Shown here one piece after another: positions 8,141-14,478 of a DNA stretch of 14,478 nucleotides. The stretch's first letter is position 1. Each line of letters opens with the position of its first letter. Made by a program: the position numbers and the translations under genes. The notes below the pieces were generated by a model. The model made no database searches. It had not been told where the DNA came from and was given only the letters and a program-made list of their open reading frames with translations. Source of the stretch: an uncultured Alphaproteobacteria bacterium (GTDB taxonomy: Bacteria; Pseudomonadota; Alphaproteobacteria; Rickettsiales; UBA1997); contig CASFUN010000026.1 in assembly GCA_949298005.1 (NCBI GenBank), forward strand, positions 1 through 14,478. Reading direction: 5' to 3'.

Positions 8141-8159
8141 ATAACTTAAAATTAGTTAT
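8141..8159. terminator. Weak hairpin between convergent nagZ and hda
   Basis: ATAACT (8141-8146) pairs with AGTTAT (8154-8159) around a 7-nt loop in the 26-bp gap between two convergent genes. The stem is AT-rich, 6 bp long and lacks a clean T tract on either side, so it is only a tentative bidirectional terminator supported mainly by position. Confidence 0.25.
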
Positions 8160-8162
8160 TAT

Positions 8163-8843
8163 TCATATCTGTTCCTTAATAAAATTAAGATTTAATGCTC
8201 TTTGGCTTGAATTGAGGTTATTAATAGTATTTTCAACAAAATCAAAAATACTATAATAATTAGTTGGTAAATTTTCATTAAGATATTTTAAAATCGAACC
8301 ATCTATAAATATTTGCTTATCAGCAAATAATTTATTTATAAACATTGGTTTTATATCTTTTGAAAGACTGTCTATTTTTAAATGAACTGAAGCATCAACT
8401 CTTGATTTTAGATCTTTTGTTACAATAGTTTTATGTCTAAAATCACAACTTGATATAATTAAAATATTTGAATTATTTAATATAATAGTATTTAAAATAA
8501 ACAAAAATTTATCTTCTTCAATATCTTCTGGAAAATTATCAAATACATAATAGTCAAAACTATCGATTAAAGAATTAAGTTTAATTATAAATTCGTCAAA
8601 ACTAAGTTTATTAAATTCACAAATATTTATATTTTTAGCATTATATTTTTGTTTCCATATTTGCCCGAGATGAGTTTTACCACACTTACTTTCTCCACTT
8701 AAAAATATTATATAATTTTTTGGAATATCGTTTAAATCTTTATTCAGATAACAAAAAGCATCAATATTTTCGTTAGATACGATAAAGTTGTTAATACTGT
8801 ACTTTACATCTGCTATAAAATCAAAGCTCATTTGTCGAATCAT
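8163..8843 (-). CDS. hda: Hda/HdaA-type DnaA-family regulator of replication initiation
   Basis: A 226-residue AAA+ protein resembling the central domain of DnaA without its DNA-binding domain IV. The N-terminus MIRQMSFDF contains a clamp-binding-type hexapeptide (QMSFDF, residues 4-9) where Hda proteins carry theirs, which supports this start. Walker A is GESKCGKT (50-57), Walker B is YVFDNF (D102, second acid replaced by N103), and a box VII-like DLKSRV has R148. Hda binds DNA-loaded sliding clamp and stimulates ATP hydrolysis on DnaA (RIDA), preventing re-initiation. Its ATG overlaps the recF stop by 4 bp (ATGA), so it is translationally coupled to recF and belongs to a dnaN-recF-hda unit. 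It is shorter and more diverged than DnaA; a DnaC/IstB-type loader is a less likely alternative. Confidence 0.8.
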   Translation of the reverse strand: MIRQMSFDFIADVKYSINNFIVSNENIDAFCYLNKDLNDIPKNYIIFLSGESKCGKTHLGQIWKQKYNAKNINICEFNKLSFDEFIIKLNSLIDSFDYYVFDNFPEDIEEDKFLFILNTIILNNSNILIISSCDFRHKTIVTKDLKSRVDASVHLKIDSLSKDIKPMFINKLFADKQIFIDGSILKYLNENLPTNYYSIFDFVENTINNLNSSQRALNLNFIKEQI

Positions 8844-9931
8844 AATTTAATCATATTGTATTTTATAATATCAAAATCTGTTTCATTTATTCCAGTCATG
8901 AATATTTGTATATCTAATTTTTTTAATTCTTCAAATAAAATTTTCTTTGTATTTTCATCTATATGTGAACAAACTTCATCTAATAATAAAATAGTCGTTC
9001 CTCTTGATATTTTTTTTGAAAAAATAGTTTTGGCAACAATAAGAGACATTAGTAAAATTTTCTGTTCACCAGTAGAACATAAATTAGCTGGTATATTTTT
9101 ATCTTTGTGAAGCAATAATATATCACTTCTATGCACGCCATAATTTGTTCTTTTTAAAACTTTATCTTCAGATCTAAATCTAAGTAAATTTTCGCGATAT
9201 ATATTTTCTACATCTGTGGCCTTTAATTCCAGCAGTAGTTTTTCTACGTCTCCACTCAATTTAATTTTACTAGTTGGAAAACTCGCTATGTCATTTTGTA
9301 AAATGTTATTTAAATATTCTAATGTATTGTTCCTGACATTAGCTATTGAGGTACCAAGTTCTGCTATTTTTCTTTCAACAATATCAATCCAGTTGTCATA
9401 CTTATCTTGCGTAAGTAAGATTTTCATGCGTTCTTTCAAAAAAAATTCGTATTTTCTAATATTATCTAAATGATTTATAAATAGTAAATCAGAAGTTCTA
9501 TCTAAAAACTTTCTCCTATCAGAACTTCCTCCAATAAAAAAAATATCCATTTGTGGAATAAAATAAGTTATACCTAAAATATTGGATAGCTCATTGTTAT
9601 TTTTTAAACGATTTTCGTTATATTTAATAATTTTGCCATCATTTTTTTGAAGTAAAAGTATTTTCTCCGAATTAGAAAATTTAATAAAAATGGAAAATAA
9701 AATATCTCTTGGAAGAGATTCATTAAGATTTGTAATTGATTTTAATTCGGAAATATTAGCAGACCTTATTCCACGGAAATTTGAAAATAATGATATTGCT
9801 TCAAGAATATTAGTCTTTCCAATTCCATTATTACCAACAATAACATTAATTCCATTACTAAATGAAATTGTTTTGAAAAAATAATTTCTAAAATTATTTA
9901 AAGTTATTTCAGCAATATATCTTCCAGACAT
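8840..9931 (-). CDS. recF: DNA replication and repair protein RecF
   Basis: A 363-residue SMC-like ATPase that helps RecO and RecR load RecA at ssDNA-dsDNA junctions in gap repair. Walker A is GNNGIGKT (33-40) after the conserved LNNFRNY start. The ABC-type signature is STGEQK (286-291), and Walker B is LLLDEV with D318 and E319. Length is typical. The ATG shares one base with the dnaN stop (TAATG), and the stop overlaps the hda start by 4 bp. The dnaN-recF order is the ancestral one, but the usual neighbours dnaA and gyrB are absent here. Confidence 0.95.
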   Translation of the reverse strand: MSGRYIAEITLNNFRNYFFKTISFSNGINVIVGNNGIGKTNILEAISLFSNFRGIRSANISELKSITNLNESLPRDILFSIFIKFSNSEKILLLQKNDGKIIKYNENRLKNNNELSNILGITYFIPQMDIFFIGGSSDRRKFLDRTSDLLFINHLDNIRKYEFFLKERMKILLTQDKYDNWIDIVERKIAELGTSIANVRNNTLEYLNNILQNDIASFPTSKIKLSGDVEKLLLELKATDVENIYRENLLRFRSEDKVLKRTNYGVHRSDILLLHKDKNIPANLCSTGEQKILLMSLIVAKTIFSKKISRGTTILLLDEVCSHIDENTKKILFEELKKLDIQIFMTGINETDFDIIKYNMIKL

Positions 9932-11058
9932 TATATTCTTATAGGCATCAAAACAAAAGTATTATTACTTTCTTCGGAACCTTTTATTATTATTGCAGAA
10001 TTACCATCTTTAAGTTTTATTTCTACCATATCACTCTCTATTTGAGAAATTATCTCTAGCATAAATCTAGAATTAAAACCTATTTCAATTTTATCTTTAT
10101 AATCAAAATCAACTTTTATTTCTTCTGAAGCAAAACCATTCTCAGCTGAATTTGATTCTAAATATAAATTATTTTCCGTCAGTACTAATTTTATACCTTT
10201 ATGATTATCGTTTGCTACTGTAGATATTCTATCGATAATAGAACTTATATCTCTCTTATTTATCTTAAGAATTTTATCGTTATCTTTAGGTATAACTCTT
10301 CTATAATCTGGAAATTCAGCATCTATTAGTTTTGATATTATAACTGTATCTTCTGTCTTAATCTTAATTTTTGTTTTTGAAGCCGAAATTTTTAAGTCAC
10401 TATTATTAGATCTTACAGCTATTTTTTTTATTTCTGGAAGTGCCTTTTTAGGTATTATAATACCACTGACTTCACATGTACCTTCATAATATCCAAGTGT
10501 AATAACTGACAACTTATGACCATCAGTTGAAACTGCATTTAATTTTAAACCATCTTCATCTAAAGTTTGTAAAAATAAACCATTTAGATAATACCTGCTA
10601 GGATCATCAGAAATAGAAAATCTAGTTTTATCTATAATCGTAACCAAATCATTAGCCTTGATATTAAACTCAATTTGCATTTGATGTTCTTCAAAATTTG
10701 GATAACCATCAGCATCTAAACACATAAGTTTAAACTTACTTCTACCTGATGAGATATTTAATGTATTATTATCAGGTATATATTCGCAAACTATTTCAGC
10801 ACCATCATTCATTTTTTTAATTATATCATACATTAACTGTGCTGGAACTGTCGTAGATCCATCACTATCTACAAATGTTTTACAATTATCTTTAACGTAA
10901 GTATCTGAATCTGTTCCAGTAAGATATATATGATCATTTTTAGCTTCTATCTTTATATTCTGGAGAATAGCTGGATTATTTGGATTTTTTTTACTCGCTA
11001 CATCACAAACACTTGACAATAATTTGATTAGAGTATTTTTTTCTATTGTAAACTTCAT
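9931..11058 (-). CDS. dnaN: DNA polymerase III beta subunit (sliding clamp)
   Basis: A 375-residue beta clamp, of normal length (about 365-380). It folds as three similar domains, roughly 1-125, 126-250 and 251-375, and dimerises into a ring on DNA that tethers Pol III and other partners. Recognisable segments are the ISDDPSRYYLNGLFL region with STDGHKL, the DAEFPDYRRVIP segment, and the C-terminal VLMPIRI matching the family MPMRL end that lines the partner-binding pocket. It starts a unit with recF (1-bp overlap) and hda. A 99-bp gap separates it from polA upstream on the same strand; no strong promoter or ribosome binding site is evident there. Confidence 0.96.
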   Translation of the reverse strand: MKFTIEKNTLIKLLSSVCDVASKKNPNNPAILQNIKIEAKNDHIYLTGTDSDTYVKDNCKTFVDSDGSTTVPAQLMYDIIKKMNDGAEIVCEYIPDNNTLNISSGRSKFKLMCLDADGYPNFEEHQMQIEFNIKANDLVTIIDKTRFSISDDPSRYYLNGLFLQTLDEDGLKLNAVSTDGHKLSVITLGYYEGTCEVSGIIIPKKALPEIKKIAVRSNNSDLKISASKTKIKIKTEDTVIISKLIDAEFPDYRRVIPKDNDKILKINKRDISSIIDRISTVANDNHKGIKLVLTENNLYLESNSAENGFASEEIKVDFDYKDKIEIGFNSRFMLEIISQIESDMVEIKLKDGNSAIIIKGSEESNNTFVLMPIRI

Positions 11059-11157
11059 TTGGAATATCTAAACCATTTTTATTTACCTAAAGGATATAGG
11101 CAATTGTTTGAAAATCAAGTATTTATAATGTGATATTAGATTATATTATTTAGCCAA
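11059..11157 (-). promoter_or_regulatory. polA-dnaN intergenic gap with only a weak promoter candidate
   Basis: This 99-bp gap is the only room for a dnaN promoter. On the minus strand TTGATT is followed 16 bp later by TATCCT, a poor -10. There is no convincing hairpin with a T tract after polA, so readthrough from polA into dnaN-recF-hda is plausible. Confidence 0.2.
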
Positions 11158-13902
11158 TTAATGCACATCAGCCCAATTCTTACCAGTTTTTACATCAACT
11201 AAAAGTGGTATATCAAATTTCACGACATTTTCCATAGTATTTTTAACTAATTCTTTAACATAATTTACTTGACTGTCTACTACCTCTATTAATAACTCGT
11301 CATGAACCTGTAAAATTATTTTTGCATCAAAATTCTTTATGACTTTATAAATTTCATTCATAGCCATTTTTATTATATCAGCACCAGTACCTTGTATAGG
11401 AGCATTAATAGCCAACCTTTCTAAAAACGATTTCTGTGGTTCTTTTATAGAATTCAAATCTATATAACATTTTCTTCCATACATAGTCTCGACATAACCA
11501 TTTTTTTTAGCAAAAGTCTTTATATTTTCCATATATTCCCTTACTTCCGGATATAACATAAAATAATTATCCATATAATTTTTTGCTTCAAAATTTGACA
11601 TATCAAGCCTTTTAGCAAGTCCAAAAGATGTTGTACCATAAACAATACTAAAATTTATAGCTTTTGCCATTCTTCTCATATCTGGAGTAACATTGTCAGT
11701 TTTAAATACTTTCTTAGCTGTTTCAGTATGTATATCTAAACCATTTAAAAAATTCTCTTTTAGTTGTTTAACATTCGCATATTGAGCTAAAATCCTTAAT
11801 TCTATCTGAGAATAATCAGCTCCTATTAAACTATATCCAGGTTTAGCAATAAATGTTTTTCGTATTTTTTCACCATCTTCAGTTCTTATAGGTATATTCT
11901 GCAAATTTGGATTATTAGAACTTAGTCTACCTGTTATTACAAATGTATTTGAATAACTAGTATGCACTCTATTATTCTTGTCAATCAACTTTGGTAAAAC
12001 ATCTGTATATGTATTTTTAAGTTTAATATAATGTCTATATTCTAATATATCTCCAGCAATTTCAAAACCACTTTTATATAATTCATCCAAAACTTCAACA
12101 TCAGTTGAATAATAACCTGATTTATTAGATTTTTTAGCCAGCGGTAAATTCATTTTTTCGAAAAGTATTTCTCCAATTTGTTTTGGAGAATTCAGATTAA
12201 ACTCAAAACCTATTGTTTTATAGATTTTGTTTTCAATTAATTTCAATTTTTCATCAAAGAAATCATTTAGTTTTCCAAGTTCGTTTATATCTATTCTAAC
12301 TCCATCATACTCCATATTAGCAAGTACTTCTATAAGTGGCATTTCGATATCATCATATAGTTTTTTCAACTTGCTATCGCTATTCATTCTGTCATTTATC
12401 AATCTGTATAAATGTTCTATAACCTCAGTAATCAGACAATAAAAGTTAAAATCATTATTTGTAATTATAGAACTTAAAACCTTACCCTTTTCATAATGTT
12501 CAACTATAGACAATAACTTTTCTACACCTTCAATTTTAAACTCTATATTATTTAATAAGTACTTAGTTATTATATTATATAAATTTTGATTAAATTTCCC
12601 ATTGTCAATTATATACGACATAAGCCCTATATCATCATAATTACAAACTTTGATCCCAAATTTTAATAACAAACGAATTTGTTTTTTAGCATTATAAGTT
12701 ATTTTTTTCAAATTTTGCTTTTCAAATAGTAATGATAGTTCTGAAAATACATCGCTTTCAGCCAAGCAATCATAGCACGAATTCATTGTAAAAAAATCTG
12801 ATAAATTTTGACTTTCTTCACCTAAAGATATATGATAAATATTATTCTTTTTTTTATCAATTAAAATTATATGTTTTACTTCAGAATAATCATTTATCTT
12901 ATCTGTTAAGATACTAAAAAATAACTCAGTATTTTTGCTCAGTATTTCCGATATAACTATTTTTAACGATATAATATCAGTTATTTTTTTATATTCATAA
13001 CTTTTATTAATTTTTTCTTCTTCTCTGTAAGAATCATTTATAAATTTTTTCTCTATTTCTCTAGCAATACTATTAAATTCCATACTATAAAGAAAATCCC
13101 TAAATTTTATTGGATCAAAATTTTTAAATAATAAATCATCAATAGATATTCCCAAATCAACATTTTCAACAAGAGTTACTAATTCTTTTGACAGTAATAA
13201 ATTTTTAATATTCTCTTTAATTAAATTTCTTCTTTTTTCTTGTTTTATAGAATCCAAATTTTTAATAATTTCATCAACAGAACCATATTCATTAATCAGT
13301 TCAGCTGCTGTTTTAGAGCCTATGCCAGCAACACCAGGTATATTGTCAGAACTATCACCTATCAAAGCTAATACATCCAATAGTTTGCAGGGTTCTACAC
13401 CCCATTTATTCTTGACATCAACGGCAGTTATTTTTTTTGATTCTTTAGTATCATATAAAAATATATTGTCATCAACTAACTGCATCAAATCTTTATCACA
13501 TGATATTATCCATACCTCATAATCTTCTTTTCCCGCTTGCTTCGCAAGTGTTGCTATTATATCATCAGCTTCATAACCAGGTTTTTCAATTGTTACTATA
13601 TTTAGCGACTTTGTTACTTCTCTAATTAATGGAAATTGTGGTATCATATCATCAGGCATTGCTGGTCTATTAGCTTTGTATTCTGGATATTTTTCGTGTC
13701 TTAGTGTTTTTCCACCTGTATCAAAAACTACACATATATGTGTTGCATTCATGTCTACTATAACATTCATTAGCATTCTGGTAAAACCGTAAACACCATT
13801 TACAGCCATACCGTCACTTCTTTTTTTTATATTTTTTATTGCAAAATAAGCTCTAAAGAAAAAACTATAACCATCTATGAGAACTAACTTTTTATTTGAC
13901 AT
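11158..13902 (-). CDS. polA: DNA polymerase I, with a degenerate proofreading domain
   Basis: A 914-residue Pol I that removes RNA primers and fills gaps. The 5'-nuclease domain (about 1-290) keeps its metal ligands: D10, D61, the EADD cluster 111-114, D136/D138 and D183/D186. The middle domain (about 300-510) keeps the size of the 3'-5' exonuclease fold, but the Exo I DxE appears as S330/L332 and the Exo II Asp as Q408, so proofreading is probably lost. Only a possible Exo III Asp (D484) remains. The polymerase domain has motif A ADYSQIELR (D696, E701), motif B RRMAKAINFSIVYG and motif C QVHDE (H867, D868, E869). The start ATG is 25 bp downstream of the ssrA terminator T tract, with no clear promoter or Shine-Dalgarno sequence, so it may depend on readthrough. 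Confidence 0.97.
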   Translation of the reverse strand: MSNKKLVLIDGYSFFFRAYFAIKNIKKRSDGMAVNGVYGFTRMLMNVIVDMNATHICVVFDTGGKTLRHEKYPEYKANRPAMPDDMIPQFPLIREVTKSLNIVTIEKPGYEADDIIATLAKQAGKEDYEVWIISCDKDLMQLVDDNIFLYDTKESKKITAVDVKNKWGVEPCKLLDVLALIGDSSDNIPGVAGIGSKTAAELINEYGSVDEIIKNLDSIKQEKRRNLIKENIKNLLLSKELVTLVENVDLGISIDDLLFKNFDPIKFRDFLYSMEFNSIAREIEKKFINDSYREEEKINKSYEYKKITDIISLKIVISEILSKNTELFFSILTDKINDYSEVKHIILIDKKKNNIYHISLGEESQNLSDFFTMNSCYDCLAESDVFSELSLLFEKQNLKKITYNAKKQIRLLLKFGIKVCNYDDIGLMSYIIDNGKFNQNLYNIITKYLLNNIEFKIEGVEKLLSIVEHYEKGKVLSSIITNNDFNFYCLITEVIEHLYRLINDRMNSDSKLKKLYDDIEMPLIEVLANMEYDGVRIDINELGKLNDFFDEKLKLIENKIYKTIGFEFNLNSPKQIGEILFEKMNLPLAKKSNKSGYYSTDVEVLDELYKSGFEIAGDILEYRHYIKLKNTYTDVLPKLIDKNNRVHTSYSNTFVITGRLSSNNPNLQNIPIRTEDGEKIRKTFIAKPGYSLIGADYSQIELRILAQYANVKQLKENFLNGLDIHTETAKKVFKTDNVTPDMRRMAKAINFSIVYGTTSFGLAKRLDMSNFEAKNYMDNYFMLYPEVREYMENIKTFAKKNGYVETMYGRKCYIDLNSIKEPQKSFLERLAINAPIQGTGADIIKMAMNEIYKVIKNFDAKIILQVHDELLIEVVDSQVNYVKELVKNTMENVVKFDIPLLVDVKTGKNWADVH

Positions 13903-13927
13903 ATTATTATGTTGTATAAAACCAATG

Positions 13928-13960
13928 AAAAATGGAGGAATTCTGTTGACAGGCTCCTCC
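13928..13960 (-). terminator. Rho-independent terminator / 3' hairpin of ssrA
   Basis: On the minus strand GGAGGA pairs with TCCTCC, with an inner CTGT-CA-ACAG helix, followed by A and five T residues (13928-13932). The stem is G+C-rich in an otherwise AT-rich region. I believe from memory that a similar hairpin with a CAACAG core ends the coding piece in other alphaproteobacterial tmRNAs, so it may be part of the mature RNA as well as the terminator. Confidence 0.75.
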
Positions 13961-14162
13961 TAACCCCGCTACAACAGCATTTCACAACTAAGTGAAAAAA
14001 TATTTCTATTGAAATATAAGTCCAAAGACTCAGGCAGCTATTGCAACATTAGCAAAATTATCATTTGCATTTAATCTTTTGAACTATTTCCGTAAAACGG
14101 CAGCAGTATCTTGCTGGATAAAATATGTACCTTTTAATGACTGTCAAAGCTAAGTCACCCCC
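13934..14162 (-). ncRNA. ssrA: tmRNA coding piece (mature 5' GGGGGTG end to 3' hairpin)
   Basis: The mature 5' end is placed at 14162, where GGGGGTG (14162 down to 14156) pairs with CACCTCC of the acceptor piece. A PK1-like region follows: CAGCA/TGCTG (14112-14116 with 14101-14105) and CCGT/ACGG (14097-14100 with 14090-14093). Then come the tag frame (14068-14030), an ATATTTC/GAAATAT hairpin near 14001-14018, a TTCAC/GTGAA hairpin and the final G+C-rich hairpin. The exact 3' end is inferred. Confidence 0.8.
14030..14068 (-). other. tmRNA tag reading frame (ANDNFANVAIAA, stop TGA)
   Basis: From the GCA resume codon at 14068-14066 the frame reads A N D N F A N V A I A A and stops at TGA (14032-14030). 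The AND N-terminus and hydrophobic Ala-Ala end match the tag family recognised by SspB/ClpXP-type proteases. With the tRNA-borne alanine the full tag would be AANDNFANVAIAA. Confidence 0.92.
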
Positions 14163-14181
14163 ATAATAAACAATACTCTCC
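14163..14181 (-). other. Internal transcribed spacer of permuted tmRNA
   Basis: Nineteen bases lie between the encoded CCA end of the acceptor piece (14182) and the first G of the coding piece (14162). In two-piece tmRNAs this linker is removed by tRNA-type processing (RNase P on the 5' side of the coding piece and 3' trimming of the acceptor). It is AT-rich and shows no structure of its own. Confidence 0.75.
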
Positions 14182-14257
14182 TGGTGGAGGTGTCGGGTAC
14201 TGCCCCCGAGTCCAAAACATCTATTATATACAAATTTTATTATCATAGTCTTACGAC
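14182..14257 (-). ncRNA. ssrA: tmRNA acceptor piece (T-arm, acceptor strand, CCA)
   Basis: The T-arm is TCGGG (14209-14205), loop GGCAGTA, CCCGA (14197-14193). The acceptor strand CACCTCC (14192-14186), discriminator A (14185) and encoded CCA (14184-14182) follow. The T-loop lacks the usual TTCGA form; I recall GGCAGTA-type loops from other alphaproteobacterial tmRNAs. The 5' end is set by the predicted transcription start and may be processed further. Confidence 0.8.
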
Positions 14258-14263
14258 AAGATT

Positions 14264-14292
14264 ATTATACTATAAAATATATTAAATTGCAA
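14264..14292 (-). promoter_or_regulatory. Strong sigma-70 promoter for ssrA
   Basis: On the minus strand TTGCAA (14292-14287), a 17-bp AT-rich spacer, then a perfect TATAAT (14269-14264). Transcription would begin near 14257, about 75 nt before the CCA end of the acceptor piece, which matches the expected size of that piece. This is the best promoter match in the window. Confidence 0.75.
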
Positions 14293-14319
14293 ATAAAGGT
14301 TATTACAAACTAACTTTAA

Positions 14320-14451
14320 ATGGAAACAAGAATTAGCTTGTTTCAATGGAAATTTAAAAAATCATATTATGAAAAACTTGAAGGTCTTGAGCAGTTTAAA
14401 GTTTTAAGAAATAGGAGATTCCAGCTCGTATTATTAGTTACGAAATATTAA
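14320..14451 (+). CDS. Doubtful short reading frame, possibly the broken start of a gene beyond the window
   Basis: An ATG at 14320 opens a 43-residue frame ending in TAA at 14449-14451. The peptide has protein-like composition (a basic, aromatic N-terminal part, then a hydrophobic VLLV stretch). Another plus-strand frame stays open from about 14416 to the window end, so a gene start with a frameshift is possible. Against it: no ribosome binding site or clear promoter, no recognised family, and codons 2-8 fall inside an inverted repeat. Confidence 0.25.
   Translation: METRISLFQWKFKKSYYEKLEGLEQFKVLRNRRFQLVLLVTKY
14323..14344. repeat. 8-bp inverted repeat (GAAACAAG / CTTGTTTC)
   Basis: GAAACAAG (14323-14330), a 6-base loop, then CTTGTTTC (14337-14344): perfect arms. 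It lies about 30 bp upstream of the ssrA -35 box. It could be a terminator for a minus-strand gene to the right, though no long T tract follows, or an operator near the ssrA promoter. Confidence 0.4.
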
Positions 14452-14478
14452 TAAGATCTATTGAATCAAATTTATCAA

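Larger units (their letters stand above)
13934..14257 (-). ncRNA. ssrA: Two-piece (circularly permuted) tmRNA, whole precursor
   Basis: Transfer-messenger RNA rescues ribosomes stalled on broken mRNA, adding a degradation tag with SmpB. Here the gene is permuted: the 3' acceptor half comes first, then a short spacer, then the 5' half with the tag frame. The evidence is independent at several points. There is a T-arm of 5 bp with a 7-nt loop; an encoded CCA; a 7-bp acceptor stem formed between CACCTCC and GGGGGTG with a G3:U70 pair (the alanine identity element); a tag frame reading ANDNFANVAIAA-stop; PK1-like hairpins before it; and a dedicated promoter and terminator. The transcript start is estimated from the promoter and is uncertain by a few bases. 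Two-piece tmRNA is characteristic of Alphaproteobacteria, with separate occurrences in some cyanobacteria and betaproteobacteria. Confidence 0.93.

Noticed and set aside
11059..11157. Possible replication origin next to dnaN-recF
   Set aside because: dnaA is absent from the window and I see no DnaA-box cluster; dnaN location is not evidence for an origin in rearranged genomes.
13536..13548. CTTGC-TTC-GCAAG hairpin
   Set aside because: Lies inside well-conserved polA coding sequence with no T tract; probably chance.
13934..13960. AGGAGG/CCTCC as a Shine-Dalgarno or anti-SD element for polA
   Set aside because: It is both arms of the ssrA terminal hairpin, too far from the polA start and paired in the RNA.
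14061..14246. 61-residue minus-strand reading frame
   Set aside because: It reads straight through the acceptor piece, spacer and coding piece of the tmRNA; the RNA structure and the tag in a different frame explain the sequence.

Overview
The window is an AT-rich bacterial chromosome segment (roughly 25-30% G+C by eye, not computed). It carries core replication, transcription and division genes. The best lineage clue is at the right end: on the minus strand there is a two-piece, circularly permuted ssrA (tmRNA) gene, the form typical of Alphaproteobacteria. With the low G+C, the dnaG-rpoD pair, an HdaA-type DnaA homologue and a SPOR protein next to nagZ, this suggests a reduced, probably host-associated alphaproteobacterium of Rickettsiales or Holosporales type. 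That placement is inference. TGA is used as a stop (xerD, rpoD, hda, recF, the tmRNA tag), so the standard code fits.

Layout. Positions 1-1937 (plus strand): the 3' end of an unrecognised membrane protein gene, a Xer tyrosine recombinase (xerD-like), and a class I O-methyltransferase that overlaps xerD by 4 bp. Positions 1940-6837 (minus strand): a tight block that reads, in transcription order, SPOR-domain protein, FtsB/DivIC-like division protein, dnaG primase, rpoD sigma-70. Gaps are 0, 6 and 26 bp, so division and macromolecular-synthesis genes look co-transcribed. The block meets the methyltransferase tail to tail with only 2 bp between stop codons. Positions 6838-7066: a divergent intergenic region with a good plus-strand promoter and a near-perfect palindrome. 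Positions 7067-8136 (plus): nagZ (family GH3), broken by a single -1 frameshift at an A5 run, with an N-terminal hydrophobic segment and altered motif residues.

Positions 8163-11058 (minus): dnaN, recF and hda, overlapping by 1 and 4 bp. This groups the sliding clamp, a recombination ATPase and the clamp-dependent replication-initiation regulator in one coupled unit. Positions 11158-13902 (minus): polA, with intact 5'-nuclease and polymerase motifs but lost 3'-5' exonuclease residues. Positions 13928-14292 (minus): ssrA with its own promoter and terminator, ending about 25 bp before polA. Positions 14293-14478 hold an 8-bp inverted repeat and a doubtful short plus-strand reading frame.

I found no insertion sequence, CRISPR array, tRNA, rRNA or phage gene. 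The most notable items are the split tmRNA with the tag ANDNFANVAIAA, the frameshifted and diverged nagZ, the proofreading-dead PolA, and the two unusual operons (SPOR-ftsB-dnaG-rpoD and dnaN-recF-hda).
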